From Auricularia sp. M13 (taxonomy: Eukaryota > Basidiomycota > Agaricomycetes > Auriculariales > Auriculariaceae): DNA of 64,000 nucleotides. Shown piece by piece: positions 1 through 10,456 of the stretch. The stretch is taken from contig CM073204.1 in assembly GCA_037042915.1 (NCBI GenBank), positions 1,116,001-1,180,000 of the forward strand. Direction: 5' to 3'. Below the pieces are notes generated by a model. The model was not told the origin of the DNA and did no database searches. It saw nothing but the letters and a program-made list of their open reading frames with translations. Each line of letters starts with the position of its first letter. Within the stretch, counting starts at the first letter, position 1. The translations under genes were made by a program, and so were the position numbers.

Positions 1-317
1 GTGGATGCCATGGCGCGGATGATGTCGACAAGGGGTCTTCACATTTTGCTTCCGGGATATCACGTTGGTTAGTTAGTCCAGCCGGTGGCTTACCAAAAAA
101 ATACTTGAGCTGAAAATCAGCGAAATTAAGACACTTAGAAGTGCAGGCAGGAGTTTGAGATACTCCTGTGAGCAGAAACTCACTCAGGGGCCCAGCCAAG
201 CACCTGAACATTATAGTTTACTGACCTCAGCCTCGGGACTGAGTCCTTCAGGTCCGGATCTGTCGGGATATAGATCCGGATATGCCAAATCAGGAAATCC
301 GGAAGCAAATCAGTTAG
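1..317. other. non-coding flank with a diverged direct repeat
   Basis: No gene is visible here. Two similar stretches, about 67-103 and 311-347, both begin GTTAGTTAGTCC and continue through GGCTTAC into an A-run, roughly 245 bp apart. Short palindromes built on ATCCGGAT lie between them. This could be a small insertion that cut off the 3' end of the neighbouring relic gene, but no clean target duplication is seen. Confidence 0.3.
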
Positions 318-1602
318 TTAGTCCTGGCTCAGAGGGCTTACAAGAAAAAACGACGTAATATCCATAATTTTAAACGTGGTGACCCCTTGGATGTCGAGTC
401 TGATGACCGCGCGCTGCAACGGAAGCCACTGCCGCGATTGCGAAGAGAGACGGTCCGCTGCCAGTGGGTACCGATCGCCGCACCGCGCGCCGGGTTCGCA
501 ATTGCACGCAGCGCCGGCATCGTGCCTGCGCTCGACCAGGGCCTTGATGATGTCCACGCTCTCGCTCCGCCGCGGTCCGCCCATCCCGATGAGAACCTGC
601 CATTGGTCGAACGCCCGCTCTTTGAAGAAGCAGCACTGGACCCGTTGCGAGTGCATCGCAACAAACTCCCCAAGGGCGCTGTACAGCGCGATCCTGCCAG
701 TGAGATGCGCGATCAGCTTGAACATTCATTCGCCAGGCAGACGCAGCCCTGTAGTGATCCCCAACGCTGACCTTTGTGTCGCGACGTGTTGGGATTTTAC
801 TGGGTCCAGCACGAAGTCCTCGGGGTAATCGTCATCATATGGGATGTAGGAGCCGGCGAAGAGCGATTGTTGCAATGTTCGGTATTTCTATAGACAAATA
901 TCAGATAGCTATGAGCCGGGTTCTGACAGATGATCACGTACTTGGAGGGACGTGCGAACGAATGGATGATAGTATTCCCGCGTCGTTTCATCATAGAACT
1001 GAAACGAGGGTATGCCGACGTCGAAGCGCAGTTGGATGTCCTGCACAACACTGTAAATCCTACCCAACGTAGTTCCCTGATGGCTGACGACCTCCAGGAC
1101 GGCAGCCTGATCGTTTCTGGCAGTCAGGTCAGGTCAGCAATTGTCCAGCTGTCCGCGCGGGAACGCACGACTGCGAGAGCGCCAGGTACGTCTGGATGAC
1201 ATTGATCTGCTCCAAAAGCCGCGCGCGCAGCCCGTCGACGTCCTTCTTCCCGCCGAGGATACTCCACGCCGCCATAGCCCAGTACTGCCGCCACGCCCCA
1301 GCGCCGACCTTGCGCGTCATCCGGGTCTTGAACGCGGCTATCTTGTCGAGCATAAGAGAAAGGACCCGGTGGCACACGCCGATTGCGTGTTCTATCCCAT
1401 TCTCAACGGCAGGCTGCAGCGTTCCGCGCTGCTCCAACGAAGACTTGATATTTTGCAGCGCCTGTGTGAACGAGTCGATGTCGATCACGAGCTCCCGTAT
1501 CTCGGCCGACGCGCCAGTCGCCTCGCTTAAAGCGGCGCGCAGCTGCCATGCAAGCTGCAGCACGGCGATAAAGTCACCGACAGCGTTGAAGGTGATGAGC
1601 AT
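318..1602 (-). pseudogene. decayed copy A of a STAND/NLR-N-terminal-like gene family
   Basis: This is a relic of the family whose intact member lies at 18999-20619. Exon 1 (1602-1169) starts MLITFNAVGDFIAVLQLAWQ and keeps the helical WRQYWAMAAWSILGGKKDVD block. Exon 2 (1116-942) encodes VVQDIQLRFDVGIPSFQFYD. Both exons have the same phases and lengths (434 and 175 nt) as the intact copy. Exon 3, from about 887, has strongly diverged. The last segment (about 690-480) keeps FFKERAFDQWQVLIGM and ERRHDAGAACNCE, then loses all similarity, so about 150 C-terminal residues are missing. The copy is head to head with copy B at 3167. N-terminal blocks of the type MPIxFxSxGDIxAxxxLxxxL are known from fungal STAND/NLR proteins and related agaricomycete proteins. 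The function is unknown. Confidence 0.6.
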
Positions 1603-3166
1603 CGAGCACCAGGGGCGGGAGCTCAACTCACACAGGAGTATTAATACTATCACCGGCGATGGGCCATTTTTGATTTTAACCGTGACCGCGCCTCCGATGC
1701 TGTGTTTCCGTAGGCGCCGCGGTAATTGTGAGGCCCTAGCGGATTTTGTGACCGCGACCCCTCCTCAACGCTCCGGGGTTCTTGAATTTGGCAGCAGTCA
1801 TCCAGTGAAGACCGCCGTTGGCGACATAGTCCACATCGTCCACGACGGCTTTAGCCTCCGCCGCGCGCTCATTACGCGCGCCAAGGTCGCCATGAGTTCA
1901 AATTCCGTCGACGGCGTGGGCGGCGGCGAGTCCAGTATCTGCCTGCCCGCTGCACCAGCGGCGAGCTGGGCTGCCAGGGACGCACAGAGTTTATATTGAA
2001 AATATTTGCTGGTTCCATGAGCTATGTTCATCGAGTAGGCTGGGGGACATGGCCCATCTTTCATCGAGGCCGGACGCCAGGGTGGGTTGCGCAGAGGGGG
2101 AAGGGGCTAGTCTCGTAACCAGCCGTTCGTTGCGTCGGAGTTGGAAACTCCGTTCGGCTTCTTGACGAAGGCATCTGTCGGAGTTTGAAAGTTGCGGCTG
2201 GTTACGAGCCTAGGAAGGGGCGTGAGCAGGAGAAGTGCGGAGTCGGAATCTGCCTCCGCTACTTGTCCTCCTGCCACGACAACGGGTTCGGCTTTTATTC
2301 TGTGACCGCTGGACGAGATCTATTCATTCCCTAAAAACTGTGTCAGTTATTAGAGGTTCTGGCACTCCATCCTACCCTGCTCATCTTCATCGTGTGCGTC
2401 TGGAATCTGGATGTTTCTCTCACCTGTCTTTGTATGTCGCTTCCACCGAAGTCAAGCACCGTAAAATCGTCCATCGCCAGTTTGTACGGAACGCGTTGCC
2501 CGCAGGCCGCAGCAGGCCCAACGCTCATAACTGCGCATAAAATCACTGGCTTACTCAGCCTGTCTAATTGCTAGACTACTCGTGGTTCTCGCGACGCTGC
2601 CGCGCATCGTATCCGCGTCGCGCGCTCCCCGTGGGCTGCTTCATTGAGCCTGGGTCGCTCGACGTCGGCGTCACTGCCGTATGCCCCGGCGCGCGTGGCG
2701 CACACTCATGCCCCCGCACATCGACGCTGGCGTTGCGCTCACATGCATGGTTCCCGTCGCCGCGCGAACGGGTTCTGCGCCACAAACACAATCCTGGGCA
2801 CGTATAATAGATCCGCCTCCTGCAGCTGTCCCGAACGGGAGCCACTGGTCCCTTTTTGCGGGCCCTCTCCCCAATTCACCTACAGCTCCGATGTTATCTC
2901 GCGTCTGTGTCCGGGGAGAACGTGCAGTGAGCGGTGCTCACTGCTTCTCTCGAACCAAATATACCTCATCGAGAGCAGACTGGCGCCATATACTGTACTT
3001 GTACTGAACCCGCCCTCCGCACAAACCGGGACACTGCTCGATATCCTGTGGTTTCCCGACACTTCCGCTGCAGCTTCTAGTGCAATGCAGCGGGTAAGGG
3101 ATTCGTGGCACATATATGAGCCAGCCGTCGAGGTCGCTGCGTCCGCATCTCCGTTGACTCACTAGC
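1603..3166. other. intergenic region between two divergent relics
   Basis: No supported gene. It holds the MITE at 2107-2213. A stretch near 2226-2285 carries a CTCCGCT-xxx-CTTGTCCTCC motif resembling the 5' signature of the AHLL gene family. Confidence 0.4.
2107..2213. mobile_element. 107-bp MITE with 19-bp TIRs and 7-bp target duplication
   Basis: The left end CTAGTCTCGTAACCAGCCG (2107-2125) is an inverted match, with one mismatch, to the right end 2195-2213. The element is flanked on both sides by GAAGGGG (2100-2106 and 2214-2220), which is a target-site duplication. It has no coding capacity. The superfamily is not assignable from the ends alone. Confidence 0.75.
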
Positions 3167-4355
3167 ATGCCCATCTCCTTCAGCTCGTTCGGAGACATCG
3201 TCGCCGTGCTACAGCTCGCATGGCAGCTCCGCGCTGCGCTGAGCGAGGCGACCGGCGCCTCCGCTGAAATCCGCGAACTCATCATCATTCGATATCGACT
3301 CGTTCACGCGCGCGCTACAGCGCATTAAGGCCTCGATCGAAAAACGCCGGACGCCGCTCGAGCCGTCCGTCGAATATGGGATCAAGCATGCTCTCATTGC
3401 GTGCAATGCCGTCCTACGTGCTATTCTCAGCAAGTTGGCCGCGTTCAAGGTGCGGATGACAAGTAAGGTTGGCGCGGTCGCGTGGCGTCAGTACTGGGCG
3501 GTAACAGCATGGAGTATCCTCGGCGGGAGGAAGGAGGTCGACGGGCTGCGTACGAGGCTCTCGGAGCAACTCAGCGTCATTCAGACATATCTCTCCCTTT
3601 CTCATGCGTAAGCCGAAGAGTTCAGTTAGACGGGGTGGATGAATCTGACGCTTGCTGCATTTAGGAATGATCAATCTGCCGTTCACGACGCGGTTGAGCG
3701 TCAGGCGACAACGCTCGAGCGGGTGTACGGCGTTATGCAGGACATCCAGCTGAGGTTCGACATCATGATCGGCTTACCCACATTTCAGCTCTACGATAGA
3801 TACGAAGGCGAGTACTACCAGCCATGTGCACGTACATCCCTCACCGTATGTCTTCCTGCATCACGACCCTTCCAACCTCATGCTTTCATTATAGCGGTTT
3901 ATGCGGCTGCTTGAAGTGACCTTCGACGATCAATACGCGGTGGGCGACGCATACTACCGTGCAACCAACGACCCAGTTATCATCCAACAGGCCTTGCAAA
4001 AAACTCAAACTCAGTATATTGTGAAACGTTTGTGAGATGAATTATTTCCAGAATGTTGGCTGAAGTATGCTAATCCCACCTCAGTTTGGGGTTTGAATAT
4101 AAGCCTGATGTATGCTTCGGTTTGTGTGTGGACTGTTGCTATTTTAGGGAACGCGCATTTGATCAGTGGCAAGTTCGCATCGGCATGCCTTCTTACTCTT
4201 CTGACACACAACGCATCATCAAACACTTGGTCGAGCGCAAGCACGCGCTCAACACCGCGTGCAACTGCGATGGGCCCCGCTGCAAACTTTTGTGTCGAGA
4301 TGAGATCCGGCGCGCTGTAACAAGACCACCTGTACTTTACCCAAATAACCTATAG
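3167..4355 (+). pseudogene. decayed copy B of the STAND/NLR-N-terminal-like family
   Basis: Four exons are recognisable by comparison with the intact copy C: 3167-3607, 3665-3845, 3895-4031 and 4085-4355, with GT-AG introns of about 50 bp. The start MPISFSSFGDIVAVLQLAWQ is intact. Exon 1 carries a 4-nt insertion near 3283-3290 (after the GASAEIREL block) that throws it out of frame; downstream of it the frame and all splice phases match copy C. Exon 4 keeps CCYFRERAFDQWQVRIGM and ERKHALNTACNCDG, but the reading frame ends about 150 residues earlier than in copy C. This is a host gene copy, probably dead unless the insertion is an assembly error. Confidence 0.65.
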
Positions 4356-5776
4356 TGATAGGTCGGATCCGAATGAGACCCGGCCTACAGGCCTTGGGAG
4401 ATATTACAGAACTTACCCATGAACCACTACCTTCCTAATTGGGACGGCAGCAGCTGAGCGCTCTGGTGCACGGGCTTGGGCAGCAAAGGTCGACTTTGAT
4501 AGTCGGACGGTCTGCTGAGAGTGCAGAGGCTCGCCGTTTGCGTCGCCGTTGGGCGGTGGTTCGCGTTGTCATGCGTTACGTCGGGCAACTCGTGCCGCAA
4601 GCGATCCAACGTCACCCGTATGGACTCAGGCAGCTAGGGTTGACTGTGGTAGCCAGACGTGCTGCTGAGCGTACGGAGGGAGCTCCATGCGAACGCTGCG
4701 CGATGTTGGTGCCACTGATTCAAACTGTGCCCCTTGGGAACGACCTTCACGCTGTGACCGCGCTCATCGGCCTGTGACCAGGCGAGTTCATCCAGCAGCC
4801 TCCAGTCCGTAATTATCAGTTCCCAAGGATCGACAACGGTTGCGCGCCCCCCAACGTGTCACTGACGAGCAAATCGCGTAGAAGATCTCACGCGCGCCGA
4901 TATAGCGACTAAACGGGCCAGGGGGGAAATTCAGGAGCTGGTTAATAGGCGCCGGTAGCGGCGTCGCCAAGATGCTGGTGCCGTTGGACTGCAGCGGGCG
5001 GCCGCCAGAGGCGGAGGCGGAGGTTGACGTCGACGCCGAGCGCTGCAGACGGTGGTCGAAGTCCAGCCGTCGGCGAGTTCGACGGGCGGCGGGTCGCTGT
5101 TAGCCGCACGCGGTCTTCGACGTCGAGGCCGGCGCTGGCCGGAGCCACTCTTCGTAGCTGTTTGTGGAAGAAACCCTTCGAGTGCCAGCCGCACCCGCTG
5201 CTGGTCGACAGGCAGATCAACAGACCGCAGCAAGCGATTGCGAACGTACACTGGGTGCTTAGTCGTCGCATCAACAGCGCGCGCTCTCTAAGCCGCATAG
5301 AGCTGCGTCGGATGTCGCAAGGGATGGTCGCGTAAATACAGTACAGTATAGCACGGAAGACGCGGACAATCAGCAGCGCGGGCAGGTGGACCAATGGCAA
5401 TGGACTGGACAAAACATGCAGACTGAGATTCAGCATCGTAAAAGGCGGCGCGCAGCCTTCTGGGAAGGAGGACGCGAGGGGACAGCGGGCAGTAGTAGCC
5501 AGGGCATAGGAACAGCGGCGCAGGTTGCGTCAGGACTGCACGCGCAGTAAGGACATCCACGAAGCATCCGTGGAGCTCTGGCATAGCACATAGCACAGGC
5601 GCGGAAAGGAGCAACGACGAGAGGCACTGGGCCGCACCCAATGGAGATCGGCACATCAGAGGGCCAATCAAAGAGATTTGTGCCGGCGCTGAATCAACGG
5701 CGAGAGGATCGCGGCGCTGGCCATGCAATCGGTGAGCACGTCAAGTACCAGACAATACCGTGCGCGCTGCGATGTC
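4356..5776. other. GC-rich stretch without a supported gene
   Basis: Several open frames exist on both strands, but none shows a family motif or splice structure. The base composition and neighbourhood suggest old gene relics related to those at 5.8-6.5 kb. Confidence 0.3.
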
Positions 5777-6110
5777 CTAAAGCAGGACGGCGAGTAGTGC
5801 GCAGGTTGACAAGTAGAGCACGGTGATCCTGCGTGCGTACAAAGGAGCGGGCGTGGCCGCGCAGTCGAACTGGCCGCGTCGTCGATTCACAGCGCGCACG
5901 AGCTCCGGAGGCATTTGATTCGCGTCGCTGCCCAGCAGATGCGCGTTTCCGACGTTACTGACATTACGATGGTTTCGTCCAGCGGAACGCGTGGACATAG
6001 CGGAAGACGGACGGGACGTTGCGGGCGGAAGACAAGCGGCGCGAGCGGAGTTCGACCGCGTTACGCTCTTTGGCCGCCGACTCGACGCGACCGCGCAGGT
6101 CGGCCCTCAA
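5777..6110 (-). pseudogene. relic of the AHLL gene family (copy 1)
   Basis: Reading leftward, a 5' signature near 6070-6030 (AACTCCGCTCGCGCCGCTTG) is followed by a start-like MSTRSAGR, then AHLLGSDAN, PELVRAV, NRRRGQFDCAATPA. These align in order with the N-terminus of the better-preserved gene at 25721 (MTTRRRSI, AHLLSSDSE, EDLVRIG, RRRGALRLDTAATSTA). The rest of the gene is missing. The function is unknown. Confidence 0.5.
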
Positions 6111-6189
6111 AACACTGGACTGCAAATTCCTGCCGCGTCCACTTTCAATGCGCGCTGTGCCTTGTTCTGAAATCTGCGCCCGCCACCGT

Positions 6190-6460
6190 GTTCATTATTT
6201 TACAGCTGCAAGCTTGATGCCGGCGCACTGGTTCCGCGACGCCCACGTTCCGTCAGCTCCAGATGGTCTCTGCTGCCGCTCTTCGCCAGGATGAGCATTT
6301 CCGCCTGTCGCGCGCGCGTCGAAGGTGCCCGAACGGCGCGTCGGCATGGCGGCGGGATCGTTGCCCATAGTCCTAACGCAGAACGTTAACAGCGAGCGCT
6401 TGTAGCGAAGAAGGCCGGGCCGCCCAGGATCGGAGGTGCGGAACGGAGGTCAAGCGCGCG
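6190..6460 (-). pseudogene. relic of the AHLL gene family (copy 2)
   Basis: The family 5' signature occurs near 6460-6420 (CAACTCCGCTCGCGCGCTTG). It is followed downstream by MPTRRSG and a short, otherwise degenerate frame. Only the promoter-proximal part is recognisable. It lies directly upstream of copy 1 in the same orientation, suggesting tandem duplication followed by decay. Confidence 0.4.
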
Positions 6461-6735
6461 AGCGGAGTTGAGTTGTCACACTCGGCTGCAATTGCGTCTT
6501 TTCCTGTTGCCCTCCCGCGCGTTTTCATTGGCGTATTTGGGTTGTGGCGTAGTTCGGTTGATATGGTGGTATTCAGAGCTTACCCGAGCGGGAGCGCAGC
6601 GTGCACACCCAGTACCGGCCCTGCATCAAGTGGACCAATATCTTCACTGCGTCCGGGCGTCCCGCAGGTACGAGCTCTCAGTCAACGCATCTTCCGTCCG
6701 CGGCGCAGCTCATAAAATCTGAGTGCTTCACCCTG

Positions 6736-7408
6736 ATGGAAGGGAGCCCTTTCTCTTCCTCTCCACGGTATCCAGACAACATAAACGGCGTCCCGGTCCT
6801 CGTCACCGAGGAATTTCTGCACCGGGGCCCCGAAGCAGTGACATATCTCGTCCGGAGACCGCCCGGGACGCCTGAGGACACACGGCGCCTTGTCGTCAAG
6901 CTCTTCGAGCCGGTGTGGGATTCCTGCGCGGGAGAGGAGATCCCCCTGGACGAGCAGGGCATCGACGCCGAGGCCGACGCAATCGACATCGTCCGCGCGC
7001 GCTGCGGCAACGTCACGCCGGCGCTTCTGGGCCGCTATGTGAGCGACGCTATTGATGGAAGGGTGCTCCTGCAGGAGTACGGCGGCACGCGGCTGGAGGG
7101 TCACTACGACGCCCTCCCCCTTGCCGATCGGTACGTCTCGTTCTCTTCACAAATTCCCATGATTCGCGAAAAAAGAAATAATACTGTGATGTCGCAGCGA
7201 AAGCGTGTGGTCCCTGACGCGCAAGCTCCACGCCGCCCGCATTCTGCACGGCGATCTCGCGGAGCGCAACTTCCTCCGCGGGTCCGACGGCGAAATTCGC
7301 GTCATAGACTTCGGACACTGCGATGTGGAGCACGAGTGTCCCGGCGAGGACGAGTGTAGCGAGCTGCGCAATCTCATGTACGTCCTATTTCCGGAGAAGA
7401 GGAAATAG
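6736..7408 (+). CDS. small protein-kinase-like protein
   Basis: Two exons, 6736-7130 and 7198-7408, give 201 residues. The intron is GTACGT...GCAG in phase 2. The N-lobe part has LVVKLFEP (candidate ATP lysine). After the intron comes HGDLAERNFL, a variant of the catalytic-loop HRDxxxxN motif, and IDFG, the metal-binding DFG motif. The protein lacks most of the C-lobe, as do many short fungal kinase-like proteins of this type, so true kinase activity is uncertain. Upstream in-frame ATGs exist, but the chosen start gives the first compact domain. About 80 bp past the stop remain similar to the relic at 24.6 kb, so the ancestral C-terminus was longer. The next gene (BTB gene 1) is in the same orientation, and the same pair recurs inverted at 23.6-24.8 kb. 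Confidence 0.65.
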
Positions 7409-7665
7409 CTATGATGGCCTATGATGCGAGCAGTCCTTACCATACTCCGTTTTCCTAAGGATCTACGTTGCGGTCGCTCAAGAGCCGTCTCACAGGCCTG
7501 TATGCCACATTCATAGCGCATTCTGATTCATTCCATCTCCCCGGCTACTGTCACGGTATCAATCTACACTGTACAGCAATGAATGAACTCGGCGATACCT
7601 GGCACGGCCGGGCCCGACGCCTCGTGTTCTTCTTAACTTCTTAACCCGGTACCGTCACCGCCGCC
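7409..7665 (+). promoter_or_regulatory. upstream region of BTB gene 1 with shared 5' motif
   Basis: The first part (about 7455-7530) is leftover 3' kinase sequence. CCTCGTGTTCTTCTT at 7620-7634, about 30 bp before the ATG, recurs with small changes just upstream of three other BTB genes in the window (24491-24505, 31166-31180, 38477-38491). A pyrimidine-rich motif so near the start codon is plausible as a transcription-start element; this is inference. Confidence 0.45.
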
Positions 7666-8586
7666 ATGAGCCACAACGCCACATCTAAAGCCCACGCTGC
7701 CTTTCCAGGCCCAGCAAATACGACGCTCGTCTCTGCCGACGGCGTCGAGTTCCACATCGAGTCGTCGCAGCTAGCTCGCGCGTCAGGCTGGTTCCGCACG
7801 CTGTTCACGCTGCCACAGGGAGAAACCAAGCAGGACGCAATCGCTGTATCGGAGGACGCGCTGACGCTGGAGGTCCTTCTTCACCTGTGCTGCGGCACGG
7901 GGCTCGCGCCTGGTCTCTCGCGTCTCGCCAACCTCGGCGATCTCGAGCTGTGTCTCCGCGCGGCGGAGAAATACGAGATGGCCGAGGCGCTCGAGATACT
8001 GCCCCTAGTCCTGCACAAGGCCGATATGCAAGAGGACGCTCTGCACCTCTACGCTTTGGCCTCGAAATACGGCCAGGAATGCGTTGCGGCGAACGCGCTG
8101 AAGGAGCTCCAGACGCTGCGTCTCGATTTCGACGGCATGCCACACCTCGACTACGCGCAGTTGACCCGGCTGGTCGCCCGCCGCCAGGAGCGCATTGAGA
8201 AATTCTGTTTGTTGCTCGTTAACAACAACGCTGACGCGCCGTTCTACCTCGAAAACACCAATTACTGCACGCGCAGGAACAGTCAGAAGAGTCACCCCAG
8301 GACCAATGCGCAAGCATGGAACTCCCTGGCGATCGCGCTGCAGACCTCTTTCATCCTATGGCCGTCAATCGAAGCTCTCGAGTCGAACGGATGGGTGAAA
8401 GAGAAACTCGATGCAGTCAAGGATGTAACGTGTGGGTGGAGTGGCTGCCATTTTCCGCAGTACGAGTGGCGGGATATTCGCTTCCGGCTTCTGGAGGCGA
8501 TGGACGAAGAACATCAGCAAAGTTGGTTTTTGCTCGAGCTGGCTCGGGCTGGCTTTCCCGTGCTCAAGGCATTTGAGCAAGTTTGA
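7666..8586 (+). CDS. BTB/POZ domain protein 1 (C-terminus extended by a transposable element)
   Basis: Single exon, 306 residues. The N-terminal BTB/POZ fold reads TTLVSADGVEFHIESSQLAR, SGWFRTLFTLPQ, LTLEVLLHLCCG and AAEKYEM (residues about 18-130). A helical middle and a C-terminal block with YCTR and QYEWRDIRFRLLEAMDEE follow. Paralogs end right after this block. Here the frame runs on for about 24 residues because a TIR element starts at 8512, exactly at the ancestral stop; the stop is regained beyond the element's right end at 9652 (AATGAG). BTB proteins commonly serve as cullin-3 adaptors or transcription cofactors; the substrate is unknown. The gene pairs with the kinase-like gene upstream. 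Confidence 0.8.
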   Translation: MSHNATSKAHAAFPGPANTTLVSADGVEFHIESSQLARASGWFRTLFTLPQGETKQDAIAVSEDALTLEVLLHLCCGTGLAPGLSRLANLGDLELCLRAAEKYEMAEALEILPLVLHKADMQEDALHLYALASKYGQECVAANALKELQTLRLDFDGMPHLDYAQLTRLVARRQERIEKFCLLLVNNNADAPFYLENTNYCTRRNSQKSHPRTNAQAWNSLAIALQTSFILWPSIEALESNGWVKEKLDAVKDVTCGWSGCHFPQYEWRDIRFRLLEAMDEEHQQSWFLLELARAGFPVLKAFEQV

Positions 8587-9651
8587 GCTCCTCCGTCGAG
8601 TAAGAGCTCCTTGGGAAACGGTAAGAAGCAAGTCGGAGCTCAGCAATCCTCGCCGAGCTTCGTCGAGCTCCACCAAGCACGATCAAGCTTGCCAAACGGC
8701 TCAAGCCGGTCAAGCTCCTCAAGCAGCTCAAGCACCTGGTCTCGCTGTGAAAGGTCGTACGATTTTTTTGACCTCGAAAGGTCGCTGGCGGGTGATTCCT
8801 GCAGCGCGGTGTGCGGTCGCCGAAATTCACTAAGTCTCTTCCTTCTCCCAACATCTGCTGCCCGGTTCTTTGCACTGGCGCCGCGCTGGCCTCCCTCTCC
8901 CGCAGTGCTTATATGGGACTTGAACACTGGCTCTAGATTATGGCTGTACGGGACTTGCTCTACTCTGGGGACTCTGTCTTAGGCTCTTAGCTGCAGTGGC
9001 TGTTCTCTGTGGTCTACTCTGTGCTCGGTGGTCTGCTGTGTTGTCTGCTATCTGTCCCGGCTTCTGCGCTGTGTTCTAGATCTGCTCCGCTGGTGCTTTA
9101 CTAACCCTTCCGTCGTCTATAGGTGTCACAACTCACGATGCAAAGGTGCGGGCGCTCAGCTGCGCAGTTTGCACGTCACTGACTCCAGTGCTTATTTCGG
9201 CTGTGCACGCCGTCGTACACGCGCGTCGGTTCCCAGACCGCTTGTAGGTCCAGCTTCTCACCTTTCCAGCGTCCTTGCCTTGCCAGCTTGTATATACTAT
9301 AATCGTGAAGCATAATCTGAACCACTGAATTCTAAACTATGATTTCTACTGCATTATGGCCTGGAGAACAAATAACGGGGCCCGATGAATCGGAAATGAC
9401 CGCGAGGAGAGGCCGGAGACGCGCGAGCTCACGAAGCTTTGATTGTTTGTCAAGCTCGGCCGAGCTCGGCTGAGCTCGTCAAGCTGCTCAAGCACTCAAG
9501 CTCGTCAAGCTCGGCAAAGCTTGAGACGCTTGACGAGCTCGCCCGAACAAAATTAGGCGGACCTTTTGTGTACGAGCTTGAGTCGCTTGAGTGCTCACGA
9601 GGCTCGACGAGGCTTGACGAGCCTCGTGAGCAAAAACCAACTTTGCTGATG
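8512..9651. mobile_element. 1.14-kb non-autonomous DNA element with 24-bp perfect TIRs
   Basis: The left end 8512-8535, beginning CATCAGCAAAGTTGG, is perfectly inverted at 9628-9651. Both ends continue inward into dense sub-terminal repeats of AAGCTC/GAGCTTG type (about 8536-8740 and 9410-9625). The flanks read GAAGAA on the left and AATGAG on the right, so joining them with a 2-bp AA duplication restores GAA GAA TGA, the stop seen in the paralog at 23634. No transposase-like frame is visible inside. Sub-terminal repeat arrays occur in several DNA transposon groups; the superfamily is not decided. Confidence 0.75.
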
Positions 9652-10456
9652 AATGAGCGCACTCAGGCGGCCTGTGTAGTTCGATCAATCGGTCTTTCTG
9701 GATAATTCATATCCGCGGTGCAGCAATAATTGAGCTCGCCTAATGTCCTTCGCGCCGCAACGGAGGTCGAGAAGCTTTTTAAAAGATATCTCTTGCCAGG
9801 AAAATCGACTAGCCATGTTCAACTGTGTGACGCGGAACTGAGAGACGAGAGGTGATCTAGAACGCAACTTCCTGATGGAATGTTGTTTGATAATAAATTT
9901 ATTACGTGTGTCAGCTCGCGTTTCGACCTGAATTCAGACGAAGCGCATCCAACGCCAACCATCCAAGTACCAATTACCAACCTACGTCAAGTACGCAACA
10001 AAAGAAAACCAAGCGGGATGTGATACTATACGCGACAGCGACGGGGCAAAACTAACGACAAGCGAAACGAACGTGGATCCATGCAGTGTGTGTCTGAGGG
10101 TCATGTGCGATGTATGTATGTAGGTAAGTGTGCATGCGTGCGAGAAACGGGGACATGGACATGTGAGCAGAGACTATGGATGCGGAGGGATGAACGTTGC
10201 TTAGACGTTGTTGCCCTTCTGTTCTCTGCGAAAGCGGACGGGCGTCAGCAAGAGATAGACGCGCAGCACTTGGAAGGGTGAGACTGCGCGAGGACAAGAG
10301 GGAACGTCGAAGGTGCAGTATTGCGCCGAACTGGACGAGCAAGGCGTGATGGAGCATGAGGAGTGAAAGCAGGTGGTGAGGAGGAATGGACGAGAGTGCG
10401 CTGGCGCGCGGCAGAAGGGAAATGAGAACGTCACAGCGACGGCGCCAACGTCAACG
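9652..10456. other. intergenic, no gene seen
   Basis: Contains the 3' flank of BTB gene 1 and the 3' flank of the SLATT gene. Short TGTATG-type repeats lie near 10110-10130. Confidence 0.3.
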
